A stretch of 64,000 nucleotides of DNA from Cryptomeria japonica (Eukaryota; Streptophyta; Pinopsida; Cupressales; Cupressaceae): assembly GCF_030272615.1 (NCBI RefSeq), contig NC_081407.1, positions 142,606,897 to 142,670,896 on the forward strand, given 5' to 3'. The notes beneath the pieces are model-generated. The model was not told the DNA's origin and searched no databases. It saw only the letters and a program-made list of their open reading frames with translations. A program made the translations under genes and the position numbers. Numbering within the stretch: position 1 is the first letter of the stretch; every line of letters starts with the position of its first letter. Shown here in pieces: positions 24,101 to 34,832 of this stretch.

Positions 24101-24610
24101 TACAATATCATCATATCATCAAGCTCTGCACATATGCCAAGAGGACTTAGATAGGATGTGGATAGAGGATAACGGATATGGATGATGTGAATAGTAGGAT
24201 GGCCAAGATGAAGCTTGCCCCCAAGTGTAGAGTGAAAGAGGATGGGGGATTATACTTGATGCTTGTTTACCAAGTTTTCATCATGGTACTTACTCAAGGT
24301 TCCACAAGAAGTGGTTTTCACCATTGGATGAATTTTTTCTCTTTATTTTTTTATTTTTCTTTTTCTTTTCATTATTATTTTTTAAAAGTTTTTTGGAATA
24401 GTTTGGATAGATAAGAATGGGGATAAGTGGATATGGAAGATAGTGGATGCATGAAAGGGAGATGGAGGGAGGGATCAAGCATCTAGTTCCATGGATAGTA
24501 TCCCTTAAAGATGTGCTAAATTGAACCAAGATAACTAGAGCTATGCTCATAGATGTTGGTAGAAATAGATGGGGAGATGAAATGGATGGAAGCTGGTGTG
24601 GGATAAGAAT
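24101..24610 (-). other. gypsy-2 3' zone conserved with gypsy-1
   Basis: No gene. The segment 24270-24335 ('caagttttcatcatggtac', then 'agaagtggttttcaccattgg') corresponds to 6925-6990 of gypsy-1, which ties the two elements to one lineage. A T-rich run at 24335-24395 corresponds to the T-rich run in gypsy-1. Confidence 0.65.
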
Positions 24611-26993
24611 TTACACAAAATTTTGGACTAAAGGAATGGGATTATGGAAAATGGATGTTGGATAATGGATGGGGTTCTGGAAGACTTGTGAATAAATGGA
24701 TGGGGATGTTGGGAAGATCAACATTGGAACACACCTTGAAGGGTGGTGGAGTTCTGGAGGAGAGGATTTTAAATTAGATGGAGTATCAAATGTGTATTTT
24801 GGGACATGAGGACCCAAAATAGATGAAGGGGATGATGGACTTGGGATGGTGAATTTTGAGACATAAGGGCCCAAAATGAATTTTGAAGATGGAGGATTGG
24901 AGGACTTATGAGTGGAGGAATCTTTTGGATTAGCAATTTTTGATGCCAATTTGGATTTCTCTTTAAGATGCATTTATTCTATGAGTATTTTGGGAATCCA
25001 CATAGTTTTTAATTTTTTCTTTTTGGGCCTTTGTGGCCTTTTGTATTTTTCCTTATTTTTTTGGATCATATTTTTCTTTTCTTGAGCATGTCTTTGAGGG
25101 GACATGTTGATCCTTGGATTTATGTGGATTTCTGGCTTTATGCTTTTTATATTTGGCATCCAAATTTCTTCCAATATCAATGATGTAGGTGCATGAGGAT
25201 AAATGACTTGGAGATTTTATGGATGGAATGATGGAGGGAGAATGTTGGAAGGAAATCAAAGATGTGTCCCTTTGTTGATCTTGCTTAGGGATTATTTGAG
25301 GTGATGGAGTGGTGGATGGAGGGATGTAAGGACCCAAAATTGATGGAAGGGATGGAGGGTTTGGCTTTGGGACATAAAGACCCAAAATTGATGTGGATGA
25401 GGAAGGAATGGAATTTTGGATGCAAGGGCCCAAAATGGATGGGAAAGATGGGGGATGGTGTGGTTTTTATTTATATGGAGGGATTTTGGATTTAGGAGAG
25501 ATGAAAGATATACCAATATCTTGAGCATGAGCTTTATAGCCAAGGCCATACAAACTTTCATTTTCTTCAACTTGAAGGGGTTCCAATATACCTTGTTCAT
25601 GGAGGCCTAACCCTTTGCCTTGATAATTCATTTTTTGTCAAATTTATTTTTCTAATAGGACACTTATTATTTTGGAAATAGGATGTGAGTCCATTTTGAG
25701 GGGGATGGGATGTAGAAGGGATTGTAAGCTCTTGTAGGAAACCATAGTGGATGAAGGTGGAAGAGCCAAGTTGATAGGTATGTGATTCATGGATAGCTTG
25801 GCTAGGGGTGCTGGGATCTTGTGGAGGACTAAGATCATGTGGAGGATTAAGATCATGTGTGGGATTAGGATGAATATTAGGATCATGAGATAGACTGGGA
25901 TCATGACATGGAGATGGAGGAATACTTTGATCTTGACTTGGGATAGGATCATCTGAGGGAGTGGAAGGGATGATTGGACCTTGAGATGGAAGGAGAGCAT
26001 TGGATGGAGGGATTATTTTTTCTTGAGATGGAGGGGAGGGGATGGGATCATGAGATAGAGTGGAGGGTAGACATGAATTTTGAGATTTAAAGGTATCAAG
26101 AGATGAAGGGATGTCTTGATCTTGAGGTGGAGAGGAATCTATGTTAGCATGCTTTGGAAAATGCTCTTGACATGTTTGGAGTTGAGGGGGTGGTGTGATG
26201 TTAGAGAATATGGATTCCTCAACTTGGGTAGATGAGAGGATGGTGGTATCATGAAGCTTAGGGGATTGAGGGTTATCTTGATGGGGAGGGGATGGAGGTG
26301 GATGGAGGACTTGGGGAGATTGGGCATGTTCGATTTGAGGTGGGGATTTTGTCTCCTTTGCTAGTATTCCTTGGATAAGATTATGAATAAAGGATTTGGA
26401 GGATGAGGATGATGTGGATTTTGGAGGATGAGGATTATGTGGAGGTTTAGGATTAGATGGGAGATTGGGATTATGTATTGAGGAATTAAGATTATGGTTG
26501 GGAGAACTATGGTGTAAAGGACTTGGATGGTGAGTGGATATGATGGAGGTGTTATCAAAAGATGAGGATTGGGATGTAGATGGGGAGGAAGATGAGGACA
26601 TACAAATTGGATCAGAGGGGTATGTGGATGAGGGATAATATGAAGACATGAATGGGGAATAAGATGAATTTCCCTTGTCAAAGGTAGGAGAAGGATAAGA
26701 GATGTGAGATGAATTCGGATTGGATATAATGTGTTGAGGAAAAATGGATGGGGATATGGTAGATGGATGTGAGGTTATGGGATTGGATTGGTAATTGGGT
26801 TGGGGTGAGAGATAAGAATAGGTGGAAGTTGGATAGATTTGAGACATGTATGAATTGGATGGGTATGGTTGATAGGGTGATCCTTGAACTTCCATAACCA
26901 TTTCTTCAAACTGACCCATGATGTTTGAATGTAGATTGAATAGCCAAATTCTTCTTTCATGAGCATGTGCAGACTATGCAAGGTTAACCTCAA
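24611..26993 (-). pseudogene. gypsy-2 Pro/Ser-rich gag-like protein with G-patch-like motif
   Basis: A 440-codon frame (26919-25597) begins MGQFEEMVMEVQGSPYQPYP and is extremely rich in Pro, Ser, His and Asn. It holds recurring short units such as HDPxPSP and PSQ. A one-base frame change near 25630 leads to NYQGKGLGLHEQGI and then YGLGYKA, the GxGLG...QGI...GLGY pattern of G-patch segments in some plant gypsy polyproteins. Further on, five copies of a motif near SILGPYVPK recur (plus-strand positions near 25421, 25376, 25329, 24867 and 24810). No zinc knuckle, protease or RT is seen. A role as Gag or Gag extension is inference from position alone. Confidence 0.55.
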
Positions 26994-27098
26994 AATGACA
27001 AGAATGGGGGGATAAGCTAGAATTGGATGAATGGAATTGATTGAGAAAAGTGATGAGATGATGATAGATGAAGATGAGGATTAAGACTTAGCAATATA

Positions 27099-27200
27099 GG
27101 ATTTGATTGATGATTGATTGGATTTGATTTGATTTGATTTGATTTGATTGAGTTTGATTTGATTTGATTTGACTGGATTGGATTGATTTTAATTTTATTT
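27099..27200. repeat. (GATTT)n-type simple repeat
   Basis: Irregular tandem GATTT and GATTG pentamers. It lies in the gypsy-2 leader-proximal region just before the copia-1 insertion. Confidence 0.85.
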
Positions 27201-27392
27201 GATTGGATTAGTCCTTGGATTAGGACAAGATTGATTATATTAAAATGACACCTTAGCCCTTGGATTAGGACTTAGATGAGGTGTGAGATTGAGGCTCTGC
27301 AACACAAAGCAAGGTGACAACCAAGCTAGGTAAAATTCAGACCCTTGGATTAAGGTACAGTTGATCAAGCCTTCTTCTACTTAGGATAGCCT

Positions 27393-28637
27393 TGTTGGAT
27401 ATTGTTGGTCATTGCTGATGCTAGGATATGTTGTCATTGATGTCAACATATTCCTATGATCTATTTCGGTGATTGCAGATTGGGAAGATCTTATGATCTA
27501 GTTCATAGTGTTGGTTTTCTGATCACTATTTTGCAGAGTTCGGTATAACCTTTGATATATTCTAGTGTGATCAGATCTTGTACTAAGTTTTTGGGATATT
27601 GCTTGAGATGGTGTTGTGTATCTTAATTTCAAATGGATCGTGATTTGGTGCTCCACAAGTTATCTTTCTTTGTGACAATTGTGGATTGGTTATGTTCTTA
27701 AGCTTTCAAATGTTGACCAATGAAGATTTGATAAGATGTTGGTGCAGCTGTTTTTGATGGTTCTAACATGCTTGGTAGTGTTTCCTAGCCATATCCTATT
27801 TTTTTTGGTGATCCACATTGATTGTTGTGTGAGTTTTTGGTGGTTTTCTTGAACCGGTGATGATTTTCATGTTATGTGGTATTTTTGGTGGTGTAGTGTG
27901 TTGCGATGGACCTTGGCATGATTTTCAGTGGTGTTGTGTGTTTGAGAATTTGATTTAGGACCATGTTATATTATGCAAACCATTATATTGGTTTGGTGGT
28001 CGATATTTGTATCATGTGATGTAATTTTGTAATTGAGGGTTGAAGGTTTAGCTGACCTTATTATCAAGGTTGATGAATTGTATATATAGGTGATATATTC
28101 ATGTAGTTTAGGTGTCGATGTTATGTTTGCATTATCAGAGAGAGGGTTTATGTGCGAACAAATGATTTATCCTTTGGTGTTGAGTTTGAGGTGAGATTGG
28201 TGTTGTAGGGCAGACATCTTTGCTTAACCAGAACTGTAATCAGGTATTTGGAGATGTTATTCCTTCAGTTCATTTCTTCTGGATTGTAATCTGAATCTTG
28301 TTGTAAGTCAGTGAGACTTCCCTGAGGGTTGTAACCTTTTGGGCCATTATCATTTGAATAGTGAGCTCTAGGTAGTGTTCTTGAATGCATTTGCATTCCC
28401 CATTGCAATATTTTCACATGCTACCATAAAGTATAATCTTATTGTGGGTAGGTTCTCATCATGATTTTTCCCTTAATCGGGTTTTCCACGTCAAAATCTT
28501 GGTGTTGTGCTATTAATTTGCTTATCTATTTTATTATTGTAGTTTATTAGATCTGTGTTTTGTGATTAAGTTTGGTATTTCTAGTATATACCGATTCACC
28601 CCCCGCTTTCAGTCTTCCATCTTGGCTACTTCTAACA
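27393..28637 (+). repeat. copia-1 5' LTR
   Basis: 1,245 bp, TGTTGGATATTG...CTTCTAACA. Internal features shared with other copia LTRs here are 'gttgtcattgatgtcaaca' near 27430 and 'gggttttccacgtcaaaatc' near 28480, plus the C-rich 'caccccccgctttcagt' near the end. It is immediately followed by the primer site. Confidence 0.88.
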
Positions 28638-28639
28638 AT

Positions 28640-28651
28640 TGGTATCAGAGC
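28640..28651 (+). other. copia-1 primer binding site (tRNA-iMet type)
   Basis: TGGTATCAGAGC two bases after the LTR end matches the canonical 12-mer complementary to the 3' end of initiator methionine tRNA. Confidence 0.92.
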
Positions 28652-28693
28652 TAGATCCTCCAGTAGAAGCTTAACCACTTGGGGAGATCTGAG

Positions 28694-29402
28694 ATGACAA
28701 CTCAAGGTGTTACCTTTAAGAAGGGCAATCTAAGATTTGATGGAAGTAACTATGCCATATGGAAGAACTAGATGGAAGTGCATATGAAATGTCTTGGTGA
28801 TGATTACTAGAAGATTACAAAGAATACCTATATTATTCCTCGGAATGGCCTGTTTACTCTTGATGAGATCAAGGAAGCTGAACACAATATTAGAGAGAAG
28901 GAAGCATTGCTTAGTGCCCTGAGTGATTCTAAGATGACAAATGTGATGGGAGTTCAAACTGCTCATGAGGTCTGGGAGAAGCTTGAGGTTCTATATGAAG
29001 GTAATCAATAGGTGAAAGCTACTAAGTTGCAGAGTTTAAAAGGAAAATATAAAACATTGAAGATATGAGAACATGAGAACATACACTCTTTCATGGCTAA
29101 GGTGAATGATCTTTTCCTAGGTATCAGGTGTGCTGGTGGAACCATTGAGGAAGATGGAATTATTTCTAAGGTGTTGAGATCTTTGCCCCTTCTTATAAAC
29201 ATAAGGTTGTTGCTATTGATGAGATTTGGATTGTGACTGCAATGACAAGAGATAAGTTGGTTGGAAAGATTGCTACATTTGAGCTGAGTTAGTTTGGAGA
29301 ATCACATGGAGAGTATGAGACTAAATTTAGAGCATCTGCATCTATATCCAGTAAGCAAAAATATGATCCTGATGAATGTAGAATGGGTATGTGCAGGATC
29401 AT
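28694..29402 (+). pseudogene. copia-1 gag (UBN2 family), interrupted
   Basis: From ATG 28694 the frame reads VTFKKGNLRFDGSNYAIWKN, then HEVWEKLEVLYEGNQ, LQSLKGKYKTLKI and IHSFMAKVNDLF. This is the order of the copia gag UBN2 domain. In-frame stops are at 28769, 28808, 29009 and 29066. A frame change near 29190 continues as SYKHKVVAIDEI, another stop, then SISSKQKYDPDEC. The zinc knuckle that should follow is not present because the element is broken at about 29405. Confidence 0.85.
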
Positions 29403-29405
29403 GGT

Positions 29406-30249
29406 GTGCCAAAACAGGCCCTTAAGTGGCAATGAATTTTCAGAAAATCAAAGTTATGCAACTTGATATGAAAATTTGAATAAGTTGTGAAAATTACTTT
29501 TAAAATATGTAAGAAGATAATCTATAGAAAATTGAATGTAGTTTCTAATCTAGTAGTTGTTTTTTGGAAAAAAAAATCCTATTTGATGAAAATTTCAAAT
29601 TTCAATGCAGTGGTACTAAAATTTCAAGAAAAATATAAGAAGTAGACGTATGTTTGACCACCCTAATCACAATCAAATCATAATATTTTTTTATAATATT
29701 TATAATATAAGTATTAGACTCATGTCCGGATGTGACACATGTTTTTTTATAAAGTAAATAATTATTTATGAAATTTTTACTATAGCTTTTCATAAATTTA
29801 GAAACTCCTACGTCTGACCACCTTAACTTGGTCAAAACCTTATGAATTTATTTATTTATTTTTTTTACCTATAGCAGACGAAGCATAGGATGTGATGCAT
29901 GTTTCGGATTCAAAAAATGTTATACCATTTGAAAGTTATGAGTGTTTTTCAATCAGTTTATCAATCAGGACTATTGTCAGAATTCAATTAGAAAATAAAT
30001 AATAACTATTTATTAAAGTCGAAATAAGACAAGCCTTATATTGTTCAAAAGCTGACAATGCCCTTAAAAAACCCTTTTCGTTTTATCAATTTTGGCTACA
30101 AAAAAAATCGTCAGCCACCAGTGTAAAGTCAGGAAAATCAAGGAATACTGAAAAACACATTTTTTCAGTTGACTTTCCAGGCTTGTCACTTCCAAGCCAA
30201 ATCCCAAAGCATTCCCAAGGCAAAATTGGAAATTTGAAAATTTTACAAC
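29406..30249. other. AT-rich DNA outside the foldback block
   Basis: No gene. It lies between interrupted copia-1 and the first copy of the palindromic motif at 30250. Two loosely similar stretches contain 'tgaccacc(c/t)taa' (near 29656 and 29816). Its right part (30050-30249) resembles 34555-34630, which precedes the second motif copy. It is probably the outer end of the DNA transposon or a duplicated end. Confidence 0.4.
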
Positions 30250-30270
30250 AAAATTTGGATATCTAATTTT
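30250..30270. repeat. Palindromic end motif, copy A
   Basis: AAAATTTGGATATCTAATTT plus T: one inserted base and one mismatch relative to the self-complementary 20-mer AAAATTGGATATCCAATTTT. The surrounding 60 bp resemble those around copy B at 34631. Confidence 0.5.
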
Positions 30271-30358
30271 AATAAGTAAATTCACTAACTAAATTTGCAC
30301 ATAATTAACCTATTGTTTATTAATATATTAATTTATAAATAAATTAGTATATGATATT

Positions 30359-30360
<2 letters not shown>

Positions 30361-30438
<78 letters not shown>

Positions 30439-30519
30439 GGGGGGAGAGAGATAGAGGGAGGGAGGGGGGAGGGGGAAGGGAGAGAGATAGAGGGGGAAGG
30501 GAGACAAAGATAAAGAGAT

Positions 30520-30557
<38 letters not shown>

Positions 30558-33500
30558 TAGGGGAGGGGGAGAGAGAGAGACTAGGGGAGAGGGGGATGGT
30601 GTCATAAGGGGTCATATTGTGTCCTAAGGGGTCATATGATGTTTTAAAGGGGTCATATGACACAATATGACCCATAACGACACAATTTGGTGTCTTAAGG
30701 GGTCATATGGTGTCCTAAGGGGTCGTAGGACACAATATGACCCCTTAGGACACCATATGACCCATAACGGCCCAATATGGTGTCTTAAGGGGTCATATGG
30801 TGTCCTAAGGGGTCATAGGACACAATATGACCCCTTAGGACACCACATGACCCATAACAACCCAATATAGTATCATAAGAGGTCGTATGTTGTCCTTAGG
30901 GGTCATATGGTGTCCCATGACCCCTTATGATCCCTTAGGACACCATATGACCCCTAACGACACCATATGGTGTCATAAGGGGTCCTATGGTGTCCATAGG
31001 GGTCATATGGTGTCATACGACCCCTTAGGACACCATATGACCCCTTAAGACACCAGATTGTGTCATTAGGGGTTATATGGTGTCCTAAGGGGTTGTAGGG
31101 CACAATATGACCCCTTGGGACACCATATGACATCTTAAGACACCAAATTGTGTTGTTAGGGGTCATATGGTATCCTAAGGGGTTGTAGGACATAATATGA
31201 CCCCTTAGGACACCATAGGACCAATAATGACCCAATATGGTGTCTTAAGGGGTCATATGTTGTCCTTAGGGGTCATATTATGCCCTACGACCCTCTAGCA
31301 CACCATATGACCCCTAACGACACAATTTGGTCTCTTAAGGGGTCATATGGTGTCCTAAGGGGTCGTAGGACACAATATGACTACTATAAACACCATAGAA
31401 CCAATAACGACCCAATATGGTGTCATAAGAGGTCGTATGTTGTCCTTAAGGGTCATATGGTGTTCTACAAACCCTTAGGACACTATATGACCCCTAACGA
31501 CACAATTTGGTGTCTTAAGGGATCATATGGTGTCCTAAGGGGTTGTAGGACACAATATGACCCCTATGGACACTATAGGACCCATAACGACCCAATATGG
31601 TGTCATAAGAAGTCATATGTTGTCCTTAGGGGTCATATGGTGTCCCATGACCCCTTAGGACATAATATGACCCATAACGACATAATTTGGTGTCTTAAGG
31701 GGTCATTTGGTATCCTAAGGGGTCCTAGGACACAATATGACCCCTTAGGACACCATATGAACCCTAACAACACCATATGGTGTCATAAGGGGTCGTATGT
31801 TGTCCTTAGGGGTCATATGGTGTCCCATGACCCCTTATGACCCCTTAGGACACCATATGACCCATAATGACACCATATGGTGTCATAAGGGGTCTTATGG
31901 TGTTCATATGGGTCATATGGTGTCTTAAGGGGTCGTAGGACACAATATGATCCCTTACGACACCATATGACCCCTTAAGGCACTAAATTATGTCATTAGG
32001 GGTCATATGGTGTCATAAAGGGGTTGTAGGACATAATATGACCCCTTAGGATACCATAGGACTTATAACGACCCAATATGGTGTCATAAGGGGTCGTATA
32101 GTGTTCGAAGGGGTCATGGGACACCATATGATCCCTAAGGACAACATACAACCCCTTATGACACCATATGGTGTTGTTAGGTGTCATATAGTGTCCTAAG
32201 GGGTCATATTGTGTCCTAGGACCCCTTAGGACACCATATGACCCCTTAAGACACCAAATTGTGTCATTATGGGTCATATTGTATTCTAAGGGGTCATGGG
32301 ACACCATATGAGCCCTAAGGACAACATACGACCTCTTATGACACCATATTGGGTCGTTATGGGTCCTATGGTGTCCATAGGGGTCATATTGTGTCTTACA
32401 ACCCCTTAGGACACCATATGATCCCTTAAGACACCAAATTGTGTTGTTAGGTGTCATATGGTGTCCTAAGGGGTCATAGGACACCATATGATCGCTAAGG
32501 ACAACATACGACCTCTTATGACACAATATTGAATTGTTATGGGTCCTATGGTGTCCTAAGGGGTCATGTTGTGTCCGACGACCCCTTAGGACATAATATG
32601 ACCCCTAAAAAAATAATTTGGTGTCTTAAGGGGTCATATGGTGTCCTAAGGGGTCGTATTGTGTCCTATGACCCCTTAGGACACCATAAGACCCCTAACA
32701 TCACCATATGGTGTCATAAGGGGTTGTATGTTGTCCTTAGGGGTCATATGGTGTCCCATGACCCCTTATGACCCCTTAGGACACCATATGACCCCTTAAG
32801 ACACCAAATTGTGTTGTTATGGGTCATATTGTGTCCTAAGGGGTCATGGGACACCATATGAACCCTAAGGACAACATACAACCTCTTATGACACCATATT
32901 GGGTCGTTATGGGTCCTATGGTGTCCATAGGGGTCATATTGTGTCCTACGACCCCTTAGGACACCATATGATCCCTTAAGATACCAAATTGTGTTTTTAG
33001 GGGTCATATGGTGTCCTAAGGGGCCGTAGGACATAATATGATCCCTAAGGACAACATACGACCTCTTATGACACCATATTGGGTCGTTATGGGTCTTATA
33101 GTGTCCTCAGGGGTCATATTATGTCCCATAACCCCTTAGGACACTATAGGATCCATAATCATATTGTTTCCTACGACCCCTTAGGACACCATATGACACC
33201 TAACGACACAATTTGGTATCTTAAGGGATCATATGGTGTCCTAAGGGGTCGTAGCACACAATATGACCCCTATGGACACCATAGGACCCATAACGACCCA
33301 ATATGGTGTCATAAGATGTCATATGTTGTCCTTAGGGGTCATATGGTGTCCTATGACCCCTCTGGACACAATATGACCCATAATGACATAATTTGGTGTC
33401 TTAAGGGGTCATATGGTATCTTAAGGGTAGTAGGACACAATATGACCCATATGGACACCATAGGACCCATAACGACCCAATATGGTGTCATAAGAGGTTG

Positions 33501-34521
33501 TATGTTGTCTTTAGGGGTCATATGGTGTCCCATGACCCCTTAGGATACAATATCACTCATAACGATATAATTTGGTATCTTAAGGGGTCATGGGACATAA
33601 TATAACTCCTAAGGACAACATACAACCCCTTATGACACCATATGGTGTTGTTAGGGGTCATATGGTGTAATAAGGGGTTGCAGGACACAATATGACCCTT
33701 TAGGACACCATATGACCCCTTATGACACCAAATTGTGTCGTTAGGGGTCATATGGTGTCCTAAGGGGTTGTAGGACATAATATGGCCACTTACGACACCA
33801 TAAGACCCATAACAACCCAATATGGTGTCATAAGGGGTTGTATGTTGTCCTTAGGGGTCATATTGTGTCCTACAACCCCCTAGGACACCATATGATGCCT
33901 AACAACACAATTTGGTATCTTCTGGGGTCATATGGTTTCCTAAGGAGTCGTAGGACACCATATGACCCCTGTGGACACCATAGAACCCCTTATGACACCA
34001 TATGGTGTCGTTAGGGGTCATATGGTGTTCTAAGGGGTCATAAGGGGTCATGGGACACCATATGACCCCTTACGACACCAAATTGTATTGTTATGGGTCA
34101 TATTTTCTCCTAAGGGGTTGTAGGACACAATATGACCCCTAAGGACAACATAAGACCCTTTATGACACCATATTGGGTCATACAGTGTCCTAAGGGGTCA
34201 TATTATGTCCTACAACCCCTTAGGACACCATATGAACCCTAACAACATAATTTGTTGTCTTAAGGGGTCATATTGTGTCCTACAACCCCTTAGAACACCA
34301 TATGACCCATAACAACACCATATGGTGTCATAAGGGTTTGTATGTTGTTGTATGACCCCTAACAACACCATATGACCCCTAAGGACAACATATTCTATCT
34401 CTCTCTCTCTCTCCCCCCTTATCTCTCTCTCTCCCTCCCTCTCCTTCTCTCTCTCCCCTAATCTCTCTCCCCCTCCCCCAATCCCCCCCCCCTCTCTCTC
34501 TCTCTCATAATCTCTCTCTCT
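30361..34521. repeat. Foldback-like block of inverted 20-bp modules capped by (GA)n and (CT)n
   Basis: The core (30598-34393) is built of a ~20-bp module close to TAAGGGGTCATATGGTGTCC and its reverse complement, alternating many times with variants (AACGACACAATTT, GGGTCGTTATGGG). Most modules are centred on CATATG. The left cap is (GA)n and purine-rich (30362-30599). The right cap is the complementary (CT)n and pyrimidine-rich (34395-34521), with shared words such as 'gattagggg' and 'gagatag', so the whole block is an inverted structure. All open frames here, on both strands, are translations of the module (GHHMTPNDTIWCLKGSYGVL) and are not genes. Single strands could form extended hairpins. 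Confidence 0.9.
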
Positions 34522-34535
34522 AAAATATGAGTAAT

Positions 34536-34700
34536 AAATCAGATATCAGATATCTGATTTCTGTCATTGCCATTAATGTTAAAAAAAGGCGGCAACGGGA
34601 AATTTTTTTGGGACCACAAATTTATACATTAAAATTGGATATCCTATTTTTGTAAATAAAAAAGAGCCTTGTGGGCCATTTTGTGGATTCCAATGACCCA
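34536..34700. other. Left inner end of the DNA transposon: palindromes and hairpin
   Basis: Three dyads in a row. AAATCAGATATC / GATATCTGATTT (34536-34547, 34549-34560) is a perfect 12-bp palindrome with a one-base centre. AAAATTGGATATCCTATTTT (34631-34650) is 19/20 to the palindromic end motif. GTGGGCCATT / AATGACCCAC (34670-34679, 34691-34700) is a 9/10 hairpin. The right end (58270-58389) has the same order in mirror image. These are plausible transposase binding sites. Confidence 0.55.
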
Positions 34701-34832
34701 CAGTCTGCATATTCTATTTTCTATCGACGATCATGTATTTTCAGACAGGTTGAGACAAATTTGTTCTTATGAGAGATTCTTAAAGTCAAATCTTACATTA
34801 TCAATCATTTAGGAGCATCTTTGTGGAGGTAA

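Larger units (their letters stand above)
27393..29405 (+). mobile_element. copia-1, 5' half (LTR, primer site, gag)
   Basis: This is the left part of a Ty1/copia element: an LTR, the initiator-Met primer site and a UBN2-type gag reading towards the right. The element breaks off near 29405. Its protease portion reappears in the same orientation at 58622, so ~29 kb of other sequence appears inserted between gag and protease. Integrase, RT and the 3' LTR are absent from the window. The 5-mer before the LTR is AGCCT; no partner can be checked because the 3' LTR is missing. Confidence 0.85.

Noticed and set aside
28640-28651. tRNA gene suggested by tRNA-like 12-mers here and at 39906, 46138 and 62744
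   Set aside because: Only the 3'-end complement is present, always two bases after an LTR; these are primer binding sites, and no cloverleaf is present.
30351-30675. Frames coding Arg-Glu or Ser-Leu repeats
   Set aside because: They are translations of the (GA)n cap of the foldback block.
30667-33820. Several long frames on both strands with a GHHMTP...WCLKGSYGVL repeat, up to 186 codons
   Set aside because: All are translations of the 20-bp inverted module. Open length follows from the rarity of stops in the module, and both strands give the same peptide because the module is near-palindromic.
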